The notes: generated from the sequence alone by a model not told the origin. A DNA stretch of 64,000 nt from Streptomyces sp. NBC_00691 (GCF_036226665.1 NZ_CP109007.1:7502001-7566000); one strand, 5' to 3'. Shown: positions 18,203 to 26,733, numbered from the stretch's first letter. Numbers and translations are program-made.

Positions 18203-18260
18203 AACCTCTTGAAGCTCCTTGAAGCTCCTTGAAGCTCCTTGAAGCCCCTCGAAGGTCCTG
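18201..18260. repeat. Ten-base tandem repeat
   Basis: Three perfect copies of GAAGCTCCTT at 18211-18240 are flanked by degenerate copies (GAAACCTCTT before, GAAGCCCCTC and GAAGGTCCTG after), about six units in all. It fills the gap between two convergent genes. Function unknown. Confidence 0.85.
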
Positions 18261-18264
18261 ACGG

Positions 18265-19365
18265 TCAGGCGGCGGGACGCCTCCACTCACGCAGCAGCAG
18301 ATAGCCCAGGTACGCGCCGCCGACGGCCATCGTGTAGAGGCCGACGGGCAGGTTGTCGAAGAGCGGCAACTGCTGCGCGGTCAGGTCGGCCAGGACCAGC
18401 AGCAGGGCCCCGAGCAGGGTGGACATGACCAGGTGCGGGCCGCCGCCGCGGGTGACCCGCTTGGCGATCTGCGGCGCGGTCAGGGAGATGAACGCGATCG
18501 GTCCCGCCACGCTCACCGCTCCGGCGGAGAGGACGATCGACAGCACGACCGCCCAGGTGGCCGTCCGGCCCGGGCGGGCCCCGAGGCCGGTGGAGAGGTC
18601 GTCGCCCATCTCGCCGATGCTCAGGGGCCGGGCGAGGAGCGCGGCGAACGGCAGGGAGACGAGCAGCACCGTCCAGATGGTCGCCGCGTCGTCCCAGGAG
18701 CGGGCGGAGAGACTGCCGTTGATGTAGGCGGTCAGGGCGCTGGCCTTGTCGCGCTCGACGGCGTACACCACGTACTGGGTCAGCGCGGTCGCCATCGCGG
18801 CCACACCGATGCCGGCCACCACGAGCCGCCCCGGGCTGCGGAACCCGGTGCCGGTGGCCAGGAACACGACCGCCATCGCGAGGATCGCGCCGAGCAGGGC
18901 GCCGACGGCCACCGGCATCACGTCGGGCAGGAACAGGGCGGCGGCCGCCGCTCCCGCTCCCGCTCCGGCGCCGAGGCCGATGACGTCGGGACTGCCCAGC
19001 GGATTGCGCGTGACGGACTGGAAGAGGGCCCCGGACAGGCCGAAGGCCGCGCCGGTGGCGATGGCCACCACGAGCCGCGGGCCGCGCAGCCGGTTCAGGA
19101 CGAAGGCGTTCTTGCCCGTGGCGTCGCCCGCGAGGGCGGACGGCAGATCGGTCAGGTCGATGCCGAGCCTGCCCATCGACAGCGTGGCCACGGCCGCGGC
19201 ACAGAGCAGCAGCAGGGACACCACGGCGGCGATCACGGTGGTTCGGCGCACCGGCACGGCGACCCAGGGGCCGATCCGCAGCACGCCACGGCCCGCGGGC
19301 CGGGCCGCACGCGGCTTCGTCACCTCCGTGGTGTCCGGAGTGTCGGTCCGGTCGGCGGTCTTCAT
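18265..19365 (-). CDS. FecCD-family siderophore permease (locus 1, second)
   Basis: Inner-membrane permease for ferric siderophores, 366 residues. It has about nine hydrophobic segments and the family motifs GAAFGLSGALFQSVTRNPLG (about residues 116-135), GRLVVAGIG and SVAGPIAFISLTAPQIAKRV. The ATG at 19365 overlaps the stop of the upstream permease (ATGA). An N-terminal tail of about 45 charged residues precedes the first span. It pairs with the next permease and the lipoprotein at 20412-21464. No ATPase gene follows, so an ATPase from elsewhere, perhaps that at 50258-51175, must serve it. Confidence 0.93.
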   Translation of the reverse strand: MKTADRTDTPDTTEVTKPRAARPAGRGVLRIGPWVAVPVRRTTVIAAVVSLLLLCAAAVATLSMGRLGIDLTDLPSALAGDATGKNAFVLNRLRGPRLVVAIATGAAFGLSGALFQSVTRNPLGSPDVIGLGAGAGAGAAAAALFLPDVMPVAVGALLGAILAMAVVFLATGTGFRSPGRLVVAGIGVAAMATALTQYVVYAVERDKASALTAYINGSLSARSWDDAATIWTVLLVSLPFAALLARPLSIGEMGDDLSTGLGARPGRTATWAVVLSIVLSAGAVSVAGPIAFISLTAPQIAKRVTRGGGPHLVMSTLLGALLLVLADLTAQQLPLFDNLPVGLYTMAVGGAYLGYLLLREWRRPAA

Positions 19366-20396
19366 CCCGCTCCCCTCATACGGCGAACGGCGAAGAGCAG
19401 GGCGGGCGCACCGACGAAGGCGGTGACGACCCCGACCATGAGTTCCTGCGGGCGCAGCACGACCCGGCCGATGACATCGGCGAACAGCAGCAGCGTCGGT
19501 CCCGCCACGGCGGTGAAGAGGATCTGCGCCCGGAAGTCGGCGCCCACCAGCGCCCGCACGACGTGCGGGACGGCGAGGCCGACGAAGGCGATGGGGCCGA
19601 CGGCCGCCGTCGCGGCGGCGGCGAGCAGCGTCGCGGCGAGCAGTCCGGCGCCCTTGACGCGGGCGGGGCTGATGCCGAGGGAGGCGGCCTTGTCGTCGCC
19701 CATGGCCATGGCGTTGAGCCCCGGGGCGAGCAGCAGGGCGAGCAGGAGGCCGACCGCGGCGAACGGCAGGACCGCCCAGAAGGCGTCGAAGCCGCGACCG
19801 CCGAGCGCGCCCACCACCCAGTAGCGGTACGTGTCGAACACCTGCGGCCTGGACAGGGCGACGGCCTGGATGAAGGCGGCGAGGACGGCGGAGAGCACCG
19901 CGCCGGCGAGCACCAGCCGGACCGGTCCACCGCCGCCGCCGGCGGTGCCGACGACATGGACGACGACACCGGTCAGGAGCGCGCCGAGGAGCGCCCACCA
20001 GATCGTCTCCCGCTGCCCGGAGGCGCCGAGGAACGCGGTCGCGGCGACGATGCTCGCGGAGGCGCCCGCGTTGATGCCGAGCAGTCCCGGTTCGGCGAGC
20101 GGGTTGCGGGTGATGCCCTGCATCAGGGTGCCGGCGACGGCGAGGCAGAGACCCGCGAGCACACCGAGGACGGTGCGGGGGTAGCGGCTCTCGATGACGG
20201 TACGGGTGTACTCGTCGCCGCCGCCCGTGACGACCCGCAGGACGTCACCGGCGGACGTCGGCCTGCTGCCGAACATCACGCTGGCGAGCAGCGCCAGAGC
20301 GAGCAGCACCAGGCACAGGACGGCGGCCATGACATGCCGGCCAAGGCCCCGCCGTGCGACGGCGGGGCCTTGAGCGGTCTGGGAGAGAGTGGTCAC
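19362..20396 (-). CDS. FecCD-family siderophore permease (locus 1, first)
   Basis: Inner-membrane permease, 344 residues, with the motifs GTLMQGITRNPLAEPGLLGINAGAS (in two parts, about residues 88-112), NAMAMGDDKAASLG and AVGPIAFVGLAVPHVVR. It begins with a GTG at 20396, 15 bases after the binding-protein stop, and overlaps the next permease by four bases. The heterodimeric permease, the lipoprotein and the iron box at 21560-21578 make a standard iron-regulated ferri-siderophore importer. Confidence 0.93.
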   Translation of the reverse strand: MTTLSQTAQGPAVARRGLGRHVMAAVLCLVLLALALLASVMFGSRPTSAGDVLRVVTGGGDEYTRTVIESRYPRTVLGVLAGLCLAVAGTLMQGITRNPLAEPGLLGINAGASASIVAATAFLGASGQRETIWWALLGALLTGVVVHVVGTAGGGGGPVRLVLAGAVLSAVLAAFIQAVALSRPQVFDTYRYWVVGALGGRGFDAFWAVLPFAAVGLLLALLLAPGLNAMAMGDDKAASLGISPARVKGAGLLAATLLAAAATAAVGPIAFVGLAVPHVVRALVGADFRAQILFTAVAGPTLLLFADVIGRVVLRPQELMVGVVTAFVGAPALLFAVRRMRGAG

Positions 20397-20411
20397 GCTG
20401 GGGACCCGTGG

Positions 20412-21464
20412 TTACTTCCCGGCCTTGGCGACGGCCTTGTCGATCATCGGGAGGTAGCGCTCGATGCTGTACGGCACCGTCAGCGGGTTGATCATCGAGG
20501 AGGCGGTGACGAAGGGCGTGTCGTGGCTGTAGACGAGCGCGTCCTTCTTCACGGCGGGGATGGCCGCGTACAGCGGCTGGGCCTCGACGGCCTCGCGGGA
20601 CTTCTCGTCCATGTAGAACGTGAAGGCGATGTCGCTCTTCGCCAGCTTGTTGGCGTTCTCCAGGCCGATGAGGGAGGAGTCGGTGCCCTCGGTCTCCGGG
20701 AAGGTGTTCACGATCGGGTCGACCTTGAGGCCGAGCTTGGAGACCATCGCCACGCGCTGCTCCTCGGGCTTGAAGATGCCGAGGGTGCCGGGGCCGGTGT
20801 TGTAGATGTACGAGAACGTGACGTTCTTGTACGCGGGGCGGGAGGCGGCCGCGTCGGCGAGCTGCTTCTCGATCTTCGACTCGAGGTCCTTGGCCTTCTC
20901 CGGCTGACCGAGCGCCTTGGCGATGATCTCGATCTGCTGGTCCCAGTTCGTGCTCCACGCCTTCTCGGGGTAGGCGACGGTGGGCGCGATGTCCTTGAGG
21001 ATGTCGTACTGCTTCTGCGTCAGACCGGACCACGGGGCGAGGATGACGTCGGGCTCGAGCTCGGTGATGGCCTCGATGTCGAGCTCCTCGCCGCCCTTGA
21101 ACTGCTTGGGCAGCGTGGCGCCGGACTTCTTCACCGCGTCGTGGATCCAGGGGAGGTAGCCGCTCTTGTCGCTGCCCCAGGGGTACTCCTCGATGCCGAC
21201 CGGGACGTTGCCGAGGGCGATGGCGGTCTCCGCCGAGCCCTGACCGAGGGTCACCACGCGCTTCGGCTTGTCCTTGATGACGGCCGAACCGAGGGCGCTC
21301 TTGATGGTCACGGGGAAGGCGCCCGCCGGGGCCTTGCTCGCCGACCCTGCCGCGTCGTCCTTTTTGTCGTCCGAGCCGCACCCGGTCACCATCAGGCCGA
21401 GCGAGACCGCGGCGGCGCCCGCCACGAGGACGCGACGGTGAAGGGGGGTGAACACAGAAGGCAT
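20412..21464 (-). CDS. Ferri-siderophore-binding lipoprotein (locus 1)
   Basis: Extracytoplasmic binding protein of the FecB/FhuD class, 350 residues. The signal has a lipobox VTGC at about residues 26-29 followed by a Ser/Asp/Lys linker. Typical features are KRVVTLGQGSAETAIALG, IEAITELEPDVILAPWSG and NPLTVPYSIERYLPMID near the end. The ATG at 21464 follows a GGATCCACC spacer. It is first in the operon, with an iron box 96 bases upstream, so it should be made when iron is scarce. Whether it takes up the product of the NRPS in this window or another siderophore cannot be told from sequence. Confidence 0.92.
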   Translation of the reverse strand: MPSVFTPLHRRVLVAGAAAVSLGLMVTGCGSDDKKDDAAGSASKAPAGAFPVTIKSALGSAVIKDKPKRVVTLGQGSAETAIALGNVPVGIEEYPWGSDKSGYLPWIHDAVKKSGATLPKQFKGGEELDIEAITELEPDVILAPWSGLTQKQYDILKDIAPTVAYPEKAWSTNWDQQIEIIAKALGQPEKAKDLESKIEKQLADAAASRPAYKNVTFSYIYNTGPGTLGIFKPEEQRVAMVSKLGLKVDPIVNTFPETEGTDSSLIGLENANKLAKSDIAFTFYMDEKSREAVEAQPLYAAIPAVKKDALVYSHDTPFVTASSMINPLTVPYSIERYLPMIDKAVAKAGK

Positions 21465-21559
21465 GGTGGATCCTTGTCTCCGGGCAGGGGGATGTACGAG
21501 GCCCCGACTGACGGCCCCGCGGACGGTGGTCCGCGGGGCAGCGCCCAACTCGGTGCTTG

Positions 21560-21578
21560 TTAGGTGAGCCTAACCTAT
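21560..21578. promoter_or_regulatory. Iron box (DmdR/IdeR site) before importer locus 1
   Basis: TTAGGTGAGCCTAACCTAT matches 16 of 19 bases of the classical actinobacterial iron box TTAGGTTAGGCTAACCTAA, counted by eye. It lies upstream of the siderophore-binding lipoprotein gene. Confidence 0.88.
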
Positions 21579-21670
21579 TCCTGCCCGGCCTCCGGCGCCA
21601 GGGGGTGCGCTCCCGGTGTGATCGGCACGGCGCTCCGGCCGGAGGTCCTGCGGCACCCCGGCCCGACTCC

Positions 21671-22261
21671 CTACGGCGCGACGGCCTTCCGCAGCGTCCG
21701 CAGGCACAGGGAGAGGGCCGTGTGCTTCGGAGTGCCCTGGTCGCGGGCCTGCATCCAGGCGGCGTAGAGCAGTGCCCACAGGACGTCCTGGAGCCAGCCG
21801 GCGTCGACCTCGGGATCGAGCGCCCCCTCCTTCTGGCCGCGCCGGACGAGGGCGAGCAGGGCCAGGTCGGTCGCGGACTCCTCCTCGATGCCGGACCACG
21901 CCACGAACTGCGGCACGTCGTACAACAGCAGCAGCCGGTCGCCGAGTTCGAAGTACTCCAGGCAGAGCCGCTCCATCGCCTCGGGCGCCGGCCCGTCGTC
22001 GAGCCGTGCCCGGTCGGCCGCCGCCGCGACCCGGTCCCGCACGTCCGTGCCGATCGCTGCGAGCAGGTCGGAGCGCTCGGGGAAGTAGCGGTGGACGGTG
22101 GTCCGGCCCACCCCGGCCGCCTCGGCGACATCGCCGAGCGAGGCGCCGTGGTCGGCGGTGAGCACGGAGACGGCGGCGTCGAGGATCGCGCGCCGGGTGC
22201 GGGCGCGGGTGGCGCTCTCGCGGGTGGCCGCGCCGTGCGCGGGCGTGTCGTCGGACCCCAT
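21671..22261 (-). CDS. TetR-family regulator
   Basis: A 196-residue repressor. The N-terminal HTH reads AILDAAVSVLTADHGASLGDVAEAAGVGRTTVHRYF (in parts, about residues 25-60). The variable ligand domain contains DRLLLLYDVPQFVAWSG. The ATG at 22261 faces the divergent ABC exporter gene, and the intergenic palindrome at 22310-22327 is the likely operator. The gene it faces is broken, so this regulator may have lost its main target. Confidence 0.9.
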   Translation of the reverse strand: MGSDDTPAHGAATRESATRARTRRAILDAAVSVLTADHGASLGDVAEAAGVGRTTVHRYFPERSDLLAAIGTDVRDRVAAAADRARLDDGPAPEAMERLCLEYFELGDRLLLLYDVPQFVAWSGIEEESATDLALLALVRRGQKEGALDPEVDAGWLQDVLWALLYAAWMQARDQGTPKHTALSLCLRTLRKAVAP

Positions 22262-22309
22262 GCGCACACGGTAACCCCTCATACCGTTTCGGAAACTCTT
22301 TGACCTTAT

Positions 22310-22327
22310 TGGAACAGAGATGTTCCA
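22310..22327. promoter_or_regulatory. Probable TetR operator
   Basis: TGGAACA-GAGA-TGTTCCA, perfect seven-base arms around a four-base spacer, nine bases before the ABC gene ATG and 48 bases from the TetR start. A second short palindrome, GTTTC-G-GAAAC, lies at 22286-22296 nearer the TetR gene. Confidence 0.7.
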
Positions 22328-22335
22328 TTGTGGGT

Positions 22336-23992
22336 ATGCCGACCTCCCTCGCGCCTCGTCTGAGCGTCCTGTGGTCCTTCGCCCGCCCGCACCGGCGCAC
22401 CCTGATCCAGGGGCTCTGCCTCGCCCTGGTCGCCTCCGCCCTGGGCCTCGCCACGCCCATGGTCACCAAGCACGTGCTCGACGCACTGGGCAGCGCCTCC
22501 TCCCTCACGGGACCCGTGGCGGCGCTCGTCGTCCTGCTCGTCGTCGGCGCCGCGGTGTCGTACCGGCAGTGGACCCTGCTCGGGGCGCTGGGGGAGCGGG
22601 TGGTCCTCGACGCCCGCGAGTCGATCGTGCGGCGCTTCCTGCGGGCCACCGTGCCCGGCGTCACCCGGAGCCCCACCGGTGAACTCGTCACCCGCGTCAC
22701 CTCCGACACCGAGCTGCTCCGGGAGGCCGCCGCCTCCTCCTTCGTCGGCCTGATCAACGGGGCGGTCATGCTGGTGGGCAGCCTCGTCCTCATGGGCCTC
22801 CTCGACCCGGTGCTGCTCGCCGCCACGGTGGCCGCCGTCGCCCTGGTCGGCGTGGTCTTCGGCCTCCTCATGCCCGGCATCGCACAGTCGCAGCAGCAGT
22901 CACAGGAGCACGTGGGACGGCTGGGCGGCATCCTCGAAGGTACGCTGCGGGCCATCCGTACCGTCAAGGTCAACCGCGCCGAGGACCGCATGACCGAGCG
23001 GATCCTGGCCGACGCGCGCGCCTCGGCCGAACACGGGGTACGGGCCGTCCGCCGCGAGGCGCTCGCCTGGACCACCGCCTGGCCAGTCCGGCATCGCCGC
23101 CGCCGAACGCATCCGGCAGGCCGACGCCCTCCCGTCCGAGGAGGCCTCGTCGTCCGCGGGGAACGCCGCCCGGGTATGCCAGGAGCTGCGGAGGCTCCCC
23201 GAACTCCAGGACCTCCAGCACCCCCGGGAGCCCCGCGGCGACGGGCCCGTCCTGGAGCTGCGGAACGTCACCGCGGCCTACGGCCCGGACACCGAGGCGG
23301 CCGTACGGGACATCGACCTCGTCATCCCCCGGCGCGGCCACATCGCGGTCGTCGGCCCCTCGGGAGCGGGCAAGACCACCCTGCTCTCCCTGGTGCTGCG
23401 GTTCCTGGAGCCGACCGGCGGCGAACTGCTCCTCGACGGACGGCCGTACCGCGACCACGCCCACGGCGACATCCGGGCCCGCCTCGCCTACGTCGAGCAG
23501 GACACCCCCGTCGTCCCGGGTACCCTCCGCGACAACCTGCTGCTCGCCCGGCCCGACGCCACAACGGAGGAACTGCGGCGCGTTCTGCACGACGTACGGC
23601 TCACGGAGGCGGTCGACGCCCTGGATGAGGGACTGGACACCCCCCTCGCCACCGCGAACGTGTCGGGCGGGGAGCGGCAGCGCATCGCCCTGGCGCGCGC
23701 CCTGCTCGCCACCCCCGACGTGCTGCTCCTGGACGAGGCCACCGCCCAGCTCGACGGGCTCACCGAGGCGGCCGTGCAGGAGTGCGTCCGCGCCCGCGCG
23801 GACACCGGTGCGGTCGTGACGATCGCGCACCGCCTGTCGACCGTGGTCGACGCGGACACCATCGTCGTCATGGAGGCGGGCCGGATCCGGGCTCAGGGCC
23901 GGCACGAGGAACTGCTCGTCTCGGACACCCTCTACAGCGACCTGGTGGACTCGCTGCGGATCGCCGCTCCCGCCGGCACCCCCATGGCCTGA
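22336..23992 (+). pseudogene. Broken ABC exporter (fused membrane and ATPase type)
   Basis: Remains of a one-polypeptide multidrug-type ABC exporter. Frame 1 runs from ATG 22336 through the membrane domain to REALAWTTAW at about 23080. The reading then continues in another frame with QSGIAAAERIRQADALP and the complete ATPase: GPSGAGKTT at about 23350, SGGERQRIALARAL and LLLDEATAQLDG at about 23665-23760, ending TPMA. Intact relatives have some 60 residues with the last two membrane spans between these points. About 180 bases are missing and the frame is shifted, so it cannot be a simple base-call error. The remaining coding sequence is otherwise intact, which suggests a recent loss. Confidence 0.85.
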
Positions 23993-24046
23993 GCGATCCC
24001 GTCCGGCAGTGCGGGCGGGGTGGATGCCACGACGGGCAGGCTTTGA

Positions 24047-24065
24047 TTAGGCAAGCCTTACCTAA
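24047..24065. promoter_or_regulatory. Iron box before the ArgA-like gene
   Basis: TTAGGCAAGCCTTACCTAA, 15 of 19 to the consensus by eye, 79 bases upstream of the acetyltransferase start. It places that gene under iron control. Confidence 0.85.
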
Positions 24066-24143
24066 ATCTCTAAGCTGGGGGAGTCGAGCGGCGGTGCTCC
24101 CCGGCGGGTCCGCCGCGTTCAACCCCATGAGAGTGAGACGCCG

Positions 24144-24647
24144 TTGACCGCAGCCACGCCCCGCCCGGGCTTCCGGTCGGAGCCCGTCGCGGTCGTCCGT
24201 GCCGCCTACCTGTCCGACGCCGGCGCCGTGCACCGGCTGTCCGCGCCCTTCGTGCGTCAGGGCGCGCTGCGCGACCGCCCCGCGAGCCGATACGCCCGTG
24301 ACGTGGCGGACTTCCTCGTCGCCGAGGCGGCGCACGGGGACCTGGCGGGCTGCGTCGCTTGGCGCCGTCGGCCCGACGCGCGCGGCCGGGCGGCGGCCGT
24401 GCTCTACAACTTCTGTGTGGCGGCCGGGAGTCAGAGGTGCGGCATCGGCTCCGCGCTGCTGCGAGCCGTGCTCGCCGAGGCCGCGGCCCAGGGCGTCTCC
24501 CGGGTGTTCACCGCGACCAAGGGCAGCGGACTGCTCTTCCTGCGCCATGGATTCACCGTGGGCGGTGAGGCGGAGGCGCCCCCGGAGTGGCGCGCCCGCC
24601 TCGACCCGGCGCGGGGCTCCCGGGTCCTGGTGCGGGCTCTCGGCTGA
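24144..24647 (+). CDS. Stand-alone ArgA-like GNAT acetyltransferase
   Basis: A 167-residue GNAT enzyme. Three features recall the acetyltransferase part of N-acetylglutamate synthase (ArgA): the VRQGALRDRPASRYARDVADF segment after the first helix, the acetyl-CoA loop QRCGIGSALL, and the tail LFLRHGFTVGG then ARGSRVLVRALG. ArgA acetylates the alpha-amino group of glutamate, the first step to ornithine. It is iron-boxed and sits in a siderophore region that also carries argCJBD, so ornithine supply is the best reading. The alternative is alpha-N-acetylation of the siderophore's first residue. The TTG start is the weakest point; a six-codon ATG frame (24127) overlaps it. Confidence 0.75.
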   Translation: MTAATPRPGFRSEPVAVVRAAYLSDAGAVHRLSAPFVRQGALRDRPASRYARDVADFLVAEAAHGDLAGCVAWRRRPDARGRAAAVLYNFCVAAGSQRCGIGSALLRAVLAEAAAQGVSRVFTATKGSGLLFLRHGFTVGGEAEAPPEWRARLDPARGSRVLVRALG

Positions 24648-24658
24648 ACGTGGGTGAG

Positions 24659-24685
24659 GCCGGTACGGACGCGGTCCGTACCGGC
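24659..24685. terminator. Bidirectional terminator between convergent genes
   Basis: A 12-base perfect stem GCCGGTACGGAC and its complement with a GCG loop lies 11 bases after the acetyltransferase stop and before the end of the MarR gene. Confidence 0.8.
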
Positions 24686-24750
24686 GGGGGCGGAGACCGC
24701 CGCGGTCCAGGTGGTCTCCTCGCGAGGCGTCGTGTGGATCCGGCGGGTCG

Positions 24751-25494
24751 TCAGGAACCGGTGCCCGGAGCCGGCGGCACGCCTCCGCGCCCGCGGGCCG
24801 CGCCGGCCCTGGGCCGTTCGAGGTGGCCGTGCACGCGGCGCAGCAGGGAGGCGAGCTGTTCGCGTTCCGCCGCGTCGAGCGGGGCCAGGATCTCGTCGTC
24901 GGCGGAGGCGATCTCCGCGCTGAGGCCGGCGAGGTACGTCCGGCCCTCCGGGGTGAGCTGGACGACGACACGGCGCCGGTCCGTCCGGTCGCGGACGCAG
25001 TGCACCTGCCCGATGCGGGCGAGGTCGTTGACGATCTTCACCAGGTCGCTGGCGTTCATGTCGAGCCGCGAGGCGAGGGCCGTTTTCATCTGCGGGCCGA
25101 GGTCCGCGAGGAGGGCCATCACGGTGAGATGCCACAACCGCAGCCCCCGGGCCTCCAGCCGTTCCGTGAGTCTCCGGCGCGCCACCTTGCCGAGCGCGTA
25201 CATGAGGTACGCGTTCAGGTCGAGGACGCTGGGAGGGGTCATGCTCAGGGAGGGCGGGGAGACGTCGGCGGGGGTGTCGCCGCCCGCCGCTCCGGTGGCG
25301 GCCGCCTCGGCGACGGCGCGCAGCAGGGCCTGCTCGCCACCGGCGCGGCCCTCGGCCCCGCCGAGCGTCAGGTCGGCGTTGGCGAGGGAGCCGAAGACCT
25401 TCGCCCAGTCGGTCGGCATGTTCGATATGCCGATGACGGCGAACGCGGCCCCCGAGGCCTCGCACGCCACACCGTTGACGATCGGCTGTTCCAT
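24751..25494 (-). CDS. MarR-family regulator with unusual N-terminal extension
   Basis: A 247-residue protein. Residues about 90-235 are a MarR domain: LMYALGKVARRRLTERL, the winged helix ALASRLDMNASDLVKIVNDLARIG and the wing RTDRRRVVVQLTPEG. The first 85 residues are not part of the usual MarR fold and end in an Ala/Gly/Pro-rich linker. An internal ATG at 25242 would give a standard-sized MarR. I kept 25494 because the palindromic operator lies 53 bases upstream of it. It sits between the ArgA-like gene and the formyltransferase gene, on the strand of the latter, so it may control part of the siderophore set or an unrelated drug response. Confidence 0.82.
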   Translation of the reverse strand: MEQPIVNGVACEASGAAFAVIGISNMPTDWAKVFGSLANADLTLGGAEGRAGGEQALLRAVAEAAATGAAGGDTPADVSPPSLSMTPPSVLDLNAYLMYALGKVARRRLTERLEARGLRLWHLTVMALLADLGPQMKTALASRLDMNASDLVKIVNDLARIGQVHCVRDRTDRRRVVVQLTPEGRTYLAGLSAEIASADDEILAPLDAAEREQLASLLRRVHGHLERPRAGAARGRGGVPPAPGTGS

Positions 25495-25546
25495 CGCTGC
25501 GCCTCACTGTCCGAGCGGTCGGATGCCGACCGCCGGGCCTCACCGA

Positions 25547-25563
25547 TAGGTTGGGTCAACCTA
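25547..25563. promoter_or_regulatory. Probable MarR operator
   Basis: TAGGTTG-GGT-CAACCTA, perfect seven-base arms with TTG/CAA half-sites typical of MarR-family operators. It lies between the MarR gene and the upstream formyltransferase gene and would mediate autoregulation. It resembles an iron box loosely, but the arms and centre do not fit one. Confidence 0.65.
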
Positions 25564-25642
25564 CCCGGATCCGACACGGGGGCCGTTCTCCTGCCCGGGC
25601 GTGACCGGCGACCCCCGTCGACGTTCTCGGAGCCCATGGCCG

Positions 25643-26590
25643 TCAGGGACGGGCGACGAGGTAGCCGCCCATGGCGGTGAAGTACTCGGTCGCGGGCAGC
25701 TCGCGGCCGTCCTCCGTCCGGACCCGGGTGATGGCCAGGCCGTGGTTGCGGCCCGTGCGGGCGTCGGCGCCGGCGACGATGACGACACCCTCGCCCTCAC
25801 GGTAGAAGATGCGGCCCGGAGTGCCGCCGTACCGTCCCTCGGAGACGACCGCGGCGAGGACCTCGAGCCGCTTGCCCCGGTGGAAGGTGAAGGCGCTCGG
25901 GTAGGGCGCGGACTGGGCGCGGACGAGTCGCTCCAGGGCGTCGGCGGGCCAGTTCCAGTCGATCCGGATGTCCTCCTCGGCCCGCTTGTGGAAGAAGCTG
26001 GCCCGGGAGCGGTCCTGCTTCGTGAACGTGGCCTGTCCGGAGGCGATCTGGTCGAGCGCGCCGATCGTGACGGGGGCGATGAGGTCGACCGTCTTGTGGA
26101 AGAGGTCGGTCGTCGTGTCCGTCGGGCCGACGGGGACCGCGTGCTGCTGGACGATGTCGCCTGCGTCGAGCACCTCGTCCATCATGTGGGCGGTGACACC
26201 GACTTCGGGCTCGCCGTTGATGAGGGCCCAGATGAGCGGCGAGAAGCCGGCGTACGTGGGCAGCAGCGAGTCGTGGATGTTCAGCGTGCCGTGGCGGGGC
26301 AGGTCGTAGATGTGCGGCGGGATCCACGTACGCCAGTTGTTGGCGACGATGATGTCCGGCTCCGCCTCCTTGAGGCGCGCGAACAGCTCGTCGTCGTCAG
26401 GCCTGTTGCGGATCACGACCGGCACGCCGTGCTCCTCCGCCAGGTCGGCGACCGAGTCGCTCCAGATCTTCTCGTAGGCGTGCTCGCTCTTGGGGTGCGT
26501 CACGACGAGCACCACGTCGTGTTCGGAGTCCAGGAGCGCTTGGAGGGTGCGGTGGCCCCAGGTCTGATAGCCGAACATGACGACCCGCAT
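25643..26590 (-). CDS. Hydroxyornithine N5-formyltransferase (CchA-like)
   Basis: A 315-residue enzyme of the methionyl-tRNA formyltransferase fold that uses N10-formyl-tetrahydrofolate. The catalytic set is visible: NNWRTWIPP, then NIHDSLLPTYAG (about residues 100-111), then DAGDIVQQ. Relatives in coelichelin-type clusters formylate N5-hydroxyornithine to the hydroxamate; that substrate fits the hydroxylase encoded divergently. The ATG at 26590 is preferred because GAGGAGG lies upstream; a further in-frame ATG at 26638 overlaps the iron box. It would supply N5-formyl-N5-hydroxyornithine for units 1 and 4 of the NRPS product. Confidence 0.9.
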   Translation of the reverse strand: MRVVMFGYQTWGHRTLQALLDSEHDVVLVVTHPKSEHAYEKIWSDSVADLAEEHGVPVVIRNRPDDDELFARLKEAEPDIIVANNWRTWIPPHIYDLPRHGTLNIHDSLLPTYAGFSPLIWALINGEPEVGVTAHMMDEVLDAGDIVQQHAVPVGPTDTTTDLFHKTVDLIAPVTIGALDQIASGQATFTKQDRSRASFFHKRAEEDIRIDWNWPADALERLVRAQSAPYPSAFTFHRGKRLEVLAAVVSEGRYGGTPGRIFYREGEGVVIVAGADARTGRNHGLAITRVRTEDGRELPATEYFTAMGGYLVARP

Positions 26591-26630
26591 ATGGGGTTCC
26601 TCCTCAGAAGAGCGATTGACCGTCAGCAAG

Positions 26631-26649
26631 TAAAGCAAGGCTTACCTAA
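26631..26649. promoter_or_regulatory. Iron box before the formyltransferase gene
   Basis: TAAAGCAAGGCTTACCTAA. The right half is perfect and the left half weak (13 of 19 overall). It lies 41 bases upstream of the formyltransferase start. Confidence 0.7.
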
Positions 26650-26733
26650 CGACGCAACTGGCTTGATTTATACGGTCGTTAGCCGATGACCTTCGCTCCA
26701 TGTCCGTTTCATCCCGTCGACAGTCACGCTTAA

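Noticed and set aside
22336..23992. Programmed frameshift in the ABC exporter gene
   Set aside because: A frameshift cannot explain about 60 missing residues and two missing membrane spans at the junction; a deletion does.
25547..25563. Considered as an eighth iron box
   Set aside because: Its arms TAGGTTG/CAACCTA are 17 bases with a GGT centre and lack the TTAGG...CCTAA ends of an iron box; the spacing fits a MarR site better.
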